A stretch of DNA of 14,225 nucleotides, taken from Oscillospiraceae bacterium. GTDB taxonomy: Bacteria; Bacillota_A; Clostridia; Oscillospirales; Oscillospiraceae. This document shows positions 5,254-11,980 of this stretch, one piece after another. The stretch spans positions 1 to 14,225 of the forward strand of contig JAFQDR010000018.1 of NCBI GenBank assembly GCA_017415945.1, in the 5' to 3' direction. A model generated the notes under the pieces. It did no database searches. It saw only the letters and a list, made by a program, of their open reading frames with translations, and was not told where the DNA came from. A program made the translations under genes and the position numbers. Every line of letters begins with the position of its first letter. Position 1 is the stretch's first letter.

Positions 5254-7290
5254 ATGCAGACACCCATTACCGCCTTGCCCGGCATCGGCGAAAAGAAAGC
5301 CGCCGCCTTCCGCAAGCTGGGCATTGAAACCTTCGGAGACATGATCTCCTACTTCCCCCGCAAATACGACGACCGTTCTCATATTGTGCCCATTGCCATG
5401 GCGGTGCCCGAGGACACCTGCTGCGTGCAGGCCATGGTCACCACTGTCCCCGTCCACAACCGCATCCGCAAGGGCATGGAGCTGACCAAGTTCCGCATTG
5501 CCGACGAGGGCGGTGTCATGGACGTGACCTACTTCAACCAGCCCTACATCAAAAACGCCATCTCCACGGGGGAAACCTATAACTTCTACGGCAAGATCAC
5601 TGCCGTGGGCAGCCGCAAGCAAATGACCAACCCCGTATTCGAGAAGGCCGACCGTCCCCGTGTGACGGGACGCATCATTCCCGTGTACCGCTCCACCACA
5701 CTGCTCAGCCAGAAGGTCATGGTATCCGCGGCGGAGCACTGTCTGAACAAGTGCGGGCATCTGGTGCCCGACCTGCTGCCCCGTGAGATCGCACAACGAC
5801 ATCAGCTGTGTCAGGCGGAATTTGCCTACCGCAACATCCACTTCCCCGAGGATATGCTCTCTCTGGAAATCGCACGGCGGCGCATGGTGTTCGAGGAGCT
5901 GTTTGTTCTGGCCTGCGCCATCAAAATGATGCATACCAACAGTGTTCCCAAGGAAGGCCTGCGGCTAAAGCCATGCGATATGAACGCATTTTATAAGACC
6001 CTGCCCTTCACCCCCACAGGGGCACAGCAGCGAGCCGTGGCGGCAGCGGTGGAGGACATGACTTCGGGCCGCTGCATGAACCGTCTGGTGCAGGGTGACG
6101 TAGGCAGCGGCAAAACCCTCGTTGCCGCGGGCTGCATCTGGGCAGCGGCACAAAGCGGCAGGGTCAGTGCCATGATGGCTCCCACGGAAATTCTGGCAGA
6201 GCAGCATCTGCGCACCATGCAGAAGTTTTTGGAGCCCTGCGGACTGCGTGTGGGTCTGCTGACAGGCTCCATGACCGCCAAGCAGAAGCGCACGGTGAAG
6301 GCACAGCTGGCAAACCACGAATTTGACCTCATCATCGGTACCCACGCAGTACTGACGGGAGACGTGGAGATCCCCGATCCGGCACTGGTGATTGTGGACG
6401 AGCAGCACCGCTTCGGCGTAGAGCAGCGTGCGGCACTGGCAAAAAAGGGTGAGACCCCTCATGTGCTGGTCATGTCCGCAACCCCCATTCCCCGCACATT
6501 GGCACTGATTTTGTACGGTGACTTGGACGTATCCATCATTGACGAGCTCCCCCCGGGCAGACAGCCCATTGACACCCTGCTGGTAAACGAGAGCTACCGT
6601 CAGCGGCTTAACGGCTTCATCCGCAAGCAGGTGGATGAGGGACGACAGGTATTCGTCATCTGCCCCAAGGTGGAGGAGGACGAGGAGAACCCCTCGGAGC
6701 TCCACTCCGCAGAGGAACACGCCCGGTATCTGCAGGAGACCTTCCCCGATTTGAAGGTAGGCTGCGTTCACGGCAAGCTGAAGGAAAAGCAAAAGGATGC
6801 GGTCATGTCCGCCTTTGTCAGCGGAGAGACACACATCCTTGTAGCCACCACGGTGGTGGAAGTCGGCGTAGACATTCCCAACGCCAATTTGATGGTCATC
6901 GAAAACGCCGACCGCTTCGGGCTCAGCCAGCTTCACCAGCTGCGGGGCAGAATCGGCAGAGGACAGCACAAAAGCTGGTGCGTCCTCATCAGCGACAGCA
7001 TCAACGAGACCAGCCGACAGCGGCTGAAGATCATGACCAAGACCTCCGACGGCTTTGCCATCAGCGAAGAAGACCTGCGGCTGCGCGGCCCCGGTGACGT
7101 ATTCGGCAACCGCCAGCACGGCCTCCCCGAAACCCACATCGCCGACTTGGGTGCGGACGTGAACGTACTGGTTGCGGCCCAAGAGGAAGCCAACGCCCTC
7201 ATGGAGCAAGACCCCGAATTGACGGGATATCCCCTGCTTCGTCAGCACGTGGAGCGCATGATCGCCAAAGCGGGAAGCACCATGAATTGA
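5254..7290 (+). CDS. recG: ATP-dependent DNA helicase RecG
   Basis: RecG is a superfamily 2 translocase that reverses stalled replication forks and moves branch points in recombination intermediates. The 678-residue product has the family's usual length and order. An N-terminal helix-hairpin-helix-like start (ALPGIGEKKAAAFRKLGI) leads into the wedge/OB domain up to about residue 250. The helicase core follows with Walker A GDVGSGKT (281-288), DEQH (382-385), the SATPIPRT motif (408-415), VATTVVEVGVDIPNA and QLRGRIGRG (562-570). The C-terminal TRG-type region contains LRLRGPGDVFGNRQHG. The ATG at 5254 is preceded by AGAGGTGAT, an extended match to the 16S anti-SD. The stop codon is followed after one base by the first ATGATG unit of hairpin array 2. 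It probably shares a transcript with apbE. Confidence 0.97.
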   Translation: MQTPITALPGIGEKKAAAFRKLGIETFGDMISYFPRKYDDRSHIVPIAMAVPEDTCCVQAMVTTVPVHNRIRKGMELTKFRIADEGGVMDVTYFNQPYIKNAISTGETYNFYGKITAVGSRKQMTNPVFEKADRPRVTGRIIPVYRSTTLLSQKVMVSAAEHCLNKCGHLVPDLLPREIAQRHQLCQAEFAYRNIHFPEDMLSLEIARRRMVFEELFVLACAIKMMHTNSVPKEGLRLKPCDMNAFYKTLPFTPTGAQQRAVAAAVEDMTSGRCMNRLVQGDVGSGKTLVAAGCIWAAAQSGRVSAMMAPTEILAEQHLRTMQKFLEPCGLRVGLLTGSMTAKQKRTVKAQLANHEFDLIIGTHAVLTGDVEIPDPALVIVDEQHRFGVEQRAALAKKGETPHVLVMSATPIPRTLALILYGDLDVSIIDELPPGRQPIDTLLVNESYRQRLNGFIRKQVDEGRQVFVICPKVEEDEENPSELHSAEEHARYLQETFPDLKVGCVHGKLKEKQKDAVMSAFVSGETHILVATTVVEVGVDIPNANLMVIENADRFGLSQLHQLRGRIGRGQHKSWCVLISDSINETSRQRLKIMTKTSDGFAISEEDLRLRGPGDVFGNRQHGLPETHIADLGADVNVLVAAQEEANALMEQDPELTGYPLLRQHVERMIAKAGSTMN

Positions 7291-7291
7291 A

Positions 7292-7516
7292 ATGATGCAG
7301 ATTTGCTGCGCAAATCCATGATGCACAGCCCAAGCTGTATGATGTTGCCTTCGGCAATGATGTTTTTTCTGCGAAAAAGATATAGTAAAACCCGAATTCC
7401 GTCATTGTACGGAATTCGGGTTTTATAATTAAATCCGTCCCGAAGGGACACCACAATTCGCAAAGCGAACATCATTTTGCGGAGCAAAACATCATTTGAC
7501 GAAAGTCATACATCAT
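7292..7516. repeat. Symmetric mini-hairpin array, locus 2
   Basis: Four ATGATG anchors (7292, 7318, 7339, 7357) face four CATCAT-type anchors (degenerate CACCAC 7449, then 7470, 7490, 7511) around the terminator at 7387-7424. The midpoint of the innermost anchors coincides with the terminator centre. Spacers form stems of differing sequence: GATTTGC-TGC-GCAAATC, ACAGC-CCAA-GCTGT, TTGCC-TTC-GGCAA, GTCCC-GAA-GGGAC, TTCGC-AAA-GCGAA and TTTTGC-GGA-GCAAAA. Both converging genes, recG and cysE, would carry AUGAUG-type units in their 3' untranslated RNA. Confidence 0.8.
7387..7424. terminator. Bidirectional terminator between recG and cysE
   Basis: A perfect 16-bp inverted repeat (arm AAAACCCGAATTCCGT, 7387-7402 with 7409-7424) has a 6-base loop and ends in TTTT on both strands. 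It sits between the converging recG and cysE genes and serves both. Confidence 0.92.
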
Positions 7517-7524
7517 TTATCGTT

Positions 7525-8334
7525 TTATCGAATATACGTCGTTCCCGCGGGGATGGACTCTGTAATAAAGGTACAGCCGCCCACGGTGCAGCCTTCGCCC
7601 AATACGGTCTCGCCGCCGAGGATGGTAGCCCCCGCATAGATGGTGACATTGTCCTCCACGGTGGGATGACGCTTGCGGTTTGCCAGTCGCTGACCGCCTC
7701 TGGTGGAAAGCGCACCCAGAGTGACACCCTGATACACCTTCACGTTGTTGCCGATGGTGGTAGTCTCACCCACAACGATGCCGGTACCATGGTCGATGAA
7801 GAAGCTCTCGCCGATGGTAGCACCGGGGTTGATGTCAATACCCGTCTTGGCATGGGCATATTCCGTCATCATACGGGGCAGGTAGGGCACGCCCATCTCA
7901 TACAGCTCATGGGCCACACGGAACACGGAAATGGCAAAGAAGCCCGGGTAGGTCAGCGCAATTTCCCCATAGCTCTTTGCGGCGGGGTCTCCGTCAAAGC
8001 CCGCGATCACGTCCAGACGCAGCAGCCGCTGGATCTCGGGCAGGCGGGAGAAAAACTCGTCGCACACAGCGGTCACATCCGCATCGGGCTGACCGGAATA
8101 GGCGTAGGCCGCCTTGATTTTCTGCTTCAGATTGTGGTAGGTGGTGTACATCAGTGCGCTGTAGGGCTCGGAGATGTCATCCCCCACCATAAAGTATTCG
8201 GGCAGCAGCAGGGTGCGGATATCGTGGATAATGCGCTTGACCTCACCCATCAAGGGAGGCTGCACCTGGCTGTGATTTTTCTCCGCTACCTCTAACAGAG
8301 ACTTGGCAATATCATTCAAATTGATTTGTGTCAT
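7525..8334 (-). CDS. cysE: Serine O-acetyltransferase (CysE)
   Basis: CysE acetylates L-serine with acetyl-CoA to make O-acetylserine, the precursor of cysteine. The 269-residue product has the N-terminal helical domain of the family (about 1-160) and then a left-handed beta-helix of hexapeptide repeats (from ATIGESFFIDHG to the end). The catalytic Asp-His pair is visible as D181-H182 in the FIDHGTGIVVGETT motif, and KRHPTVEDNVTI carries the second conserved histidine. It ends shortly after the last repeat coil (SIPAGTTYIR) without the long C-terminal tail that binds cysteine synthase in some species. GAGGA precedes the ATG at suitable distance. The gene is monocistronic between its own promoter and a terminator. 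No T-box or other riboswitch fits in the leader of about 30 bases. Confidence 0.95.
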   Translation of the reverse strand: MTQINLNDIAKSLLEVAEKNHSQVQPPLMGEVKRIIHDIRTLLLPEYFMVGDDISEPYSALMYTTYHNLKQKIKAAYAYSGQPDADVTAVCDEFFSRLPEIQRLLRLDVIAGFDGDPAAKSYGEIALTYPGFFAISVFRVAHELYEMGVPYLPRMMTEYAHAKTGIDINPGATIGESFFIDHGTGIVVGETTTIGNNVKVYQGVTLGALSTRGGQRLANRKRHPTVEDNVTIYAGATILGGETVLGEGCTVGGCTFITESIPAGTTYIR

Positions 8335-8371
8335 AACTCAAATCCTCACTTACACAAAATACATTGTTTGT

Positions 8372-8400
8372 AGAATACTCCATTTTCCTGTCATTTTCAA
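8372..8400 (-). promoter_or_regulatory. Promoter of cysE
   Basis: On the minus strand TTGAAA (8395-8400) and TATTCT (8372-8377) are separated by exactly 17 bp. The -10 lies 37 bp upstream of the cysE ATG. Confidence 0.75.
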
Positions 8401-8440
8401 GTACCGCAGGCAGTTTTGCTTTTGATTGTGCATATATTCT

Positions 8441-8470
8441 CCCAAACATGATGTAGGGTTCTTTGGGAGG
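8441..8470 (+). promoter_or_regulatory. Possible hairpin covering the flippase gene ribosome binding site
   Basis: CCCAAA (8441-8446) can pair with TTTGGG (8462-8467), and the last Gs are the first bases of the GGGAGG ribosome binding site (8465-8470). The stem is only 6 bp with a 15-base loop, so control of translation is speculative. No strong promoter was found upstream. Confidence 0.2.
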
Positions 8471-8476
8471 TCATCC

Positions 8477-9808
8477 ATGAGAAAACGCACCCGATTCATT
8501 TACAATACCGCCCTGCTTACCGCATCCACCCTGCTCATGCGGGCCATCGGCTGTGCCTTTCAGGTATGGCTGGCGGGACGCATCGGCTCGGCGGGCATCG
8601 GTCTGTACCAGCTTATGGGCTCCGTGGGGGGATTGGCGGTGACCTTTGCCGTCAGCGGCATCGGCTTCGGCACCATGCGTCTGGTTAGCGAGGAGCTTGG
8701 AGCAGGCCGCCCACGCAGTGCAGGCAAGGCCGTGCTGTGCTGTCTGGGGTACGCACTGTTCTTCGGCTGCCTGTCGGGACTGCTTCTGTACCGCTTCGCC
8801 GAGCCCATCGGCTTTCTGTGGATCGAGGATGGACGCACAGTGCTGCCCCTGCGGATCATGGCATGGGAACTGCCTTTTATAGCCCTGTCGGCGGTGTTTT
8901 CGGGGTACTTTACCGCCTGCGGAAGAGTGGGACGCTCCACCGCCGCAGCCCTTTCCCAGCAGCTGCTGACCATCGGGCTCACCTATGCCCTGCTGCAAGC
9001 CGTGCCCCACGGGGACATTGCCCAAAACTGTGCCTGCATCACCTTGGCAGGTACTCTGTCCGAAGCCGCAGGCTGCTGCGCACTGGGGCTGCTGTACGTC
9101 ATCGATCGTCTGACCCATGACCGCAGCGGCGCCTCCGCCCGAGGGCTCGTGCCCCGACTGCTGGGCATCTCTCTACCCCTTGCGGTATCCGCCTACACCC
9201 GCAGCGCACTGAGTACCCTACAGCATATGCTGACCCCCTCGGGACTGCGCAAATCGGGACTGACCGCAGCCCAGGCACTGTCCGCCTACGGCATCGTCCA
9301 CGGCATGACCCTGACTGTCATCTACTTCCCCACCTGCATCCTCTATGTGGTGGCGCAGCTGCTGATCCCCGATTTAACGGAGGCACAGGTGCAGGGCAGC
9401 TGTGGGCGCATCAACCGCATCTGCACAAAAATGCTGCGGCTCTCTCTGGCCTATTCCGCACTGACGGCGGCAGGGCTGTTTCTTTTGGCAGACACCCTCG
9501 CCATGGGTATTTACAGCACCCCGCAGGTCGCCGACTACATCCGCATATTTGCCCCGCTGGTGCCCATGATCTACACGGACATCATTGTGGACGGCTGCCT
9601 CAAGGGCTTGGGGCTGCAGCTGTGGAGCATGGGCATCAACATTTTGGAGTCCGCTGTCAGTGTGGTGCTGACCTATGTGCTGATCCCCCGCTTCGGCATC
9701 ATGGGCTTTGTGGGGGTAGTATATTTCAACGAGGTCTTTAATTTCGTTCTGAGCTTTTGGAAGCTGCGGCAGGTCATGCATTGCAATCCCACAGAAACAG
9801 CTGTATAA
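8477..9808 (+). CDS. SpoVB/MOP-family lipid-linked polysaccharide flippase
   Basis: This 443-residue polytopic membrane protein belongs to the MOP exporter superfamily (MATE, MurJ, SpoVB, Wzx). Such proteins flip lipid-linked sugars across the membrane for peptidoglycan or surface polysaccharide synthesis. About twelve hydrophobic segments span the whole length. The start (FIYNTALLTASTLLMRAIGC, then GRIGSAGIGLYQLMGSVGGL) follows the SpoVB pattern of a first helix, an R-x-IG-x-x-G-x-GLYQL loop and a second helix. It is shorter than Bacillus SpoVB, which is about 518 residues, so a generic flippase role is equally likely and no symbol is given. The ATG at 8477 has a strong GGGAGG 6 bases upstream and is preferred to 8426. 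It is followed after 17 bp by the FliB-like gene, a likely two-gene operon divergent from cysE. Confidence 0.85.
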   Translation: MRKRTRFIYNTALLTASTLLMRAIGCAFQVWLAGRIGSAGIGLYQLMGSVGGLAVTFAVSGIGFGTMRLVSEELGAGRPRSAGKAVLCCLGYALFFGCLSGLLLYRFAEPIGFLWIEDGRTVLPLRIMAWELPFIALSAVFSGYFTACGRVGRSTAAALSQQLLTIGLTYALLQAVPHGDIAQNCACITLAGTLSEAAGCCALGLLYVIDRLTHDRSGASARGLVPRLLGISLPLAVSAYTRSALSTLQHMLTPSGLRKSGLTAAQALSAYGIVHGMTLTVIYFPTCILYVVAQLLIPDLTEAQVQGSCGRINRICTKMLRLSLAYSALTAAGLFLLADTLAMGIYSTPQVADYIRIFAPLVPMIYTDIIVDGCLKGLGLQLWSMGINILESAVSVVLTYVLIPRFGIMGFVGVVYFNEVFNFVLSFWKLRQVMHCNPTETAV

Positions 9809-9825
9809 TCACAGAGGTGATACTT

Positions 9826-10746
9826 ATGAAAACGATCGTTCCCGATTATTATTCCCAATTCCATTGCATTGCGGGAGACTGCAGGCACAGCTGCTGTATC
9901 GGATGGGAAATCGATATCGATGAAGACACACTAAAAACCTACAGAACCATTGAAGGTGAAATGGGTGAACGTCTGCGGGCAAACATCGACTTTGACTGTG
10001 ACTGCCCCCACTTCATCACAGATACCGACGGACGCTGTCCCTTTTTGAACGGTGAAAATCTGTGCGACCTGATCCTCACACTGGGAGAAGAAGCCCTGTG
10101 CTGCATTTGTGATATGCACCCCCGCTTCCGCAATGACTTTTCCGATTGCACGGAGCTTGGTCTTGGGCTGTGCTGCGAGGAAGCCGCACGGCTGATTCTG
10201 ACCCGTACCGAGCCCATGCAGCTCACAGTGCTTGAGGATGACGGCAGGGAGGAAGATGTCGACGAAAGCGATCTGTATCTCTATTCTGTCCGCGACAATG
10301 CCATTGCCATTCTGCAGGACAGAGATTTTTCCTACGCCGAGCGGACCGAGCACCTGACCATGGCATTTGACATTGACCTGCCCGAACAAAGCCCTGCCAA
10401 ATGGGCAGAGCTTTTTCTGGATTTGGAACGTTTGGACGAGAGCTGGACAGCGCTGCTCCACAGCCTACAAGCCGACTTCACCCCCAACGCCTTCCCCCTC
10501 TGGGACACCGCTTGGGAGCAGCTGGCAGTGTACTTTCTGTACCGTCACCTCCCCGCCGCACTGTGGGACGGAGATGTGGAAAGCAAAATCGCCTTTGCCC
10601 TGCTGAGCGTACAAATGCTCCAATGGCTGTGCAGCGTAAAGCCGGATGTATGCTTTGATGACCTGTTGGAATTTGTACGGATGTACGCAAGCGAAATCGA
10701 ATACTCCGACGAGAATTTGGAGCGTTTATTCACCGCACTGCAATGA
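9826..10746 (+). CDS. FliB-like cysteine-rich protein (flagellin lysine-N-methylase family)
   Basis: This 306-residue protein matches the family annotated as flagellin lysine-N-methylase. The N-terminal motif C14-x4-C19-x3-C23-C24 (in FHCIAGDCRHSCCIGWEIDI) is diagnostic, followed by further cysteine clusters (DCDCPHF, RCPFL, NLCDL, LCCICDMHPRF, LGLCCEEA). Such clustering fits metal or Fe-S cluster binding, as proposed for the family. The second half (from about residue 140) is helical and acidic with few cysteines. The ATG at 9826 has AGAGGTG 6 bases upstream, and the frame's extension to 9757 overlaps the flippase gene. No flagellar gene is in the window, so flagellin as substrate is doubtful here. 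Coupling to a flippase gene could instead hint at an envelope target, but that is inference. Confidence 0.85.
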   Translation: MKTIVPDYYSQFHCIAGDCRHSCCIGWEIDIDEDTLKTYRTIEGEMGERLRANIDFDCDCPHFITDTDGRCPFLNGENLCDLILTLGEEALCCICDMHPRFRNDFSDCTELGLGLCCEEAARLILTRTEPMQLTVLEDDGREEDVDESDLYLYSVRDNAIAILQDRDFSYAERTEHLTMAFDIDLPEQSPAKWAELFLDLERLDESWTALLHSLQADFTPNAFPLWDTAWEQLAVYFLYRHLPAALWDGDVESKIAFALLSVQMLQWLCSVKPDVCFDDLLEFVRMYASEIEYSDENLERLFTALQ

Positions 10747-10755
10747 ACCGCCCCA

Positions 10756-10859
10756 CTGAAATTCGACTCCCTCGGTCTTCGTGTCCGCGGCTCCCCCAGA
10801 GGGGGAGCGCAGCCTCTCCCTTTGGGAGAGGTGCCCCGAAGGGGCGGAGAGGGTTTCAG
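10756..10859. repeat. Interspersed multi-hairpin element bounded by CTGAAA/TTTCAG
   Basis: Three strong stems occur in a row: GCTCCCCC-AGA-GGGGGAGC (10790-10808), CCTCTCCC-TTT-GGGAGAGG (10813-10831) and GCCCC-GAA-GGGGC (10833-10845). The ends CTGAAA (10756) and TTTCAG (10854-10859) are inverted. The left part (GACTCCCTCGGTC) resembles the family A ends. It lies downstream of the FliB-like gene; no U-tract follows, so it is not a standard terminator. Confidence 0.7.
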
Positions 10860-10920
10860 CTCGCACATACATACTGCTTGTCGTTTCATGGGTGCACGGT
10901 ATCATTTCTGCAGCAAATGC

Positions 10921-10944
10921 GGGCGGATACTATCCGCCCCTACG
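10921..10944 (+). repeat. Hairpin-plus-CTACG repeat, family C, single copy
   Basis: GGGCGGAT-ACT-ATCCGCCC is followed by CCTACG. The same plan (perfect hairpin, then CCTAC) occurs at 13954-13980 (inverted) and 14043-14069 with quite different stem bases. The short tract around it (10860-10987) contains no gene that I can support. Confidence 0.6.
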
Positions 10945-10987
10945 AATATAACTGTGGATTTCGCTTCCCCCGTTATTTCAAAGAAAC

Positions 10988-11014
10988 AAGCCACCGATGA
11001 CCATCGGTGGCTTT
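10988..11014. terminator. Terminator downstream of the DUF523 and FliB-like genes
   Basis: An 11-bp perfect stem (AAGCCACCGAT with ATCGGTGGCTT, 4-base loop) ends in CTTTTA on the plus strand and in CTTGTTTCTTT on the minus strand. It lies 24 bp past the DUF523 stop codon and probably also ends the plus-strand flippase/FliB-like transcript. Confidence 0.85.
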
Positions 11015-11037
11015 TATGATTGATATGGAATTGCATC

Positions 11038-11481
11038 TCATGAATTCGCAAGCATCTCTTTGTATGTATCCTCATTATATACAGCAATACCGTGCTGTTT
11101 CAGCAGCTCCGCGGTGACCCCATCTCCCGCTGTCAGCGTGCCCGTGAAGCTGCCGTCGTAAATGGTGCCGCAGCCGCAGGAGGGACTGTTCTTTTTCAAA
11201 ACAGCATATTGACAATGATGGTTCTTGGCTGCCTCCAAAGCCGTCTGCGCCCCCGCCATAAACTCGGCGGTCACATCTTCACCGGCTTTGTTCACCACGC
11301 GGTTCCCCAATCGTTCCGCAGGCACACGGGGCGTAGGCAAGCCACCCGCACATTCGGGACAAACGGGAACAATGCCGATCCCGCAGGCAGTCAGCTCCTC
11401 TTGCAGGCCTTCCGCCAAGTTATTTCCGCCGCTGTATTTGCAGTTTTCCCCCAGCAGGCAGGCACTGACCAAAATATTCAT
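11038..11481 (-). CDS. DUF523 family protein (TudS-like, putative Fe-S enzyme)
   Basis: This 147-residue protein has all DUF523 landmarks: ILVSAC8LLGENC14KYSGG, PVC41PEC44AGGLPTPRVPAE and LKKNSPSC102GC104G. A characterised member of the family, TudS, uses three conserved cysteines to hold a [4Fe-4S] cluster and removes sulfur from 2-thiouracil. The cysteines and nearby Glu43 and Ser101 seen here are compatible with that chemistry, but the substrate of this protein is not known. The ATG at 11481 has AAAGGAG 8 bases upstream, better than the ATG at 11517. It lies 54 bp downstream of the 71-residue gene on the same strand, and a terminator follows. Confidence 0.9.
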   Translation of the reverse strand: MNILVSACLLGENCKYSGGNNLAEGLQEELTACGIGIVPVCPECAGGLPTPRVPAERLGNRVVNKAGEDVTAEFMAGAQTALEAAKNHHCQYAVLKKNSPSCGCGTIYDGSFTGTLTAGDGVTAELLKQHGIAVYNEDTYKEMLANS

Positions 11482-11535
11482 AAGCTCATCTCCTTTGCCT
11501 TCCATTATACCAAACATTCATGGGAAGGGAAACCG

Positions 11536-11751
11536 TCAGCATTCGATTTTCTCCAGCTCGGAAACCGCCTCGTCGTACACGGCCTTTTTCAGCTTCCAGC
11601 GGCGGAATCGGCACACTGCCTTGAAGCTCATGCCGTAGGTCATTTGCAGAGACGGACTGCGCAGAAGCTTGGGCAGATACCGTTCCAATAGCGCTCTTCC
11701 CCGCTCATTTTCATAGATTTCCTTAATCGTGGATTTCTCCGTCAGCTTCAT
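11536..11751 (-). CDS. Small helical hypothetical protein
   Basis: This 71-residue protein is not recognised with confidence. It is predicted to be helical and basic in the middle: TIKEIYENERGRALLERYLPKL, then LLRSPSLQMTYGMSFKAVCRF, and a C-terminal charged helix. The first half resembles short helical modules found as tails on some larger clostridial enzymes (pattern T-I-x-E-[IL]-x-x-N-x-x-x-x-x-x-L-x-x-x-L-P), but it stands alone here. GAGGGGGT precedes the ATG, and a promoter with a perfect TTGACA lies just upstream. It is the first gene of a likely two-gene unit with the DUF523 gene. Confidence 0.65.
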   Translation of the reverse strand: MKLTEKSTIKEIYENERGRALLERYLPKLLRSPSLQMTYGMSFKAVCRFRRWKLKKAVYDEAVSELEKIEC

Positions 11752-11774
11752 CTACCCACCCCCTCGTTAACACA

Positions 11775-11803
11775 ACATTACCACCCATAGGCTATTTTGT
11801 CAA
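11775..11803 (-). promoter_or_regulatory. Promoter of the 71-residue gene / DUF523 unit
   Basis: On the minus strand a perfect TTGACA (11798-11803) is separated by exactly 17 bp from TAATGT (11775-11780). TGG just before the -10 gives an extended -10. The start codon is 24 bp downstream of the -10. Confidence 0.65.
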
Positions 11804-11848
11804 TTGTATTACACCATACGCTACACAATCTCATCATGTATCCATCAT

Positions 11849-11876
11849 TTTCGACACTTATCCCCCACTTTCGACA
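11849..11876. promoter_or_regulatory. Direct repeat TTTCGACA, 20 bp apart
   Basis: TTTCGACA occurs at 11849-11856 and again at 11869-11876, exactly 20 bp apart (two helical turns), between the divergent promoters of the DUF523 unit and the polymerase gene. This could be a regulator site, but an 8-base match in a region this size can arise by chance. Confidence 0.25.
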
Positions 11877-11907
11877 AATTTCGTTTTTGTGCAAGCTGAC
11901 CTTTAAT

Positions 11908-11946
11908 CGGTACACCGTTTTCAATAAAATAGAATTGTGATATAAT
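11908..11946 (+). promoter_or_regulatory. Promoter of the Y-family polymerase gene with adjacent inverted repeat
   Basis: TTTTCA (11918-11923) and a consensus, extended TGATATAAT (TATAAT 11941-11946) are separated by 17 bp. The inverted repeat CGGT-AC-ACCG (11908-11917) abuts the -35. A repressor bound there could block polymerase. It does not match the Firmicutes LexA box (GAAC-N4-GTTC). Confidence 0.6.
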
Positions 11947-11980
11947 AAATATCAATCAAAACGGAAGGGGAAGATCTTCA

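Noticed and set aside
5965..7326. Long antisense open frame (453 codons) opposite recG
   Set aside because: This is a shadow of a G+C-rich coding strand. It has no family match that I recognise, and recG motifs fill the other strand.
8335..8371. T-box or other riboswitch controlling cysE
   Set aside because: The leader between the clear promoter and the start codon is only about 30 bases, too short for such an element.
10756..10859. Rho-independent terminator after the FliB-like gene
   Set aside because: The stems are strong but none is followed by a U-tract. The hairpin at 10988-11014 is a better terminator.
11859..11867. DnaA box-like TTATCCCCC
   Set aside because: It is a single copy with two mismatches to TTATCCACA and no origin-associated genes nearby.
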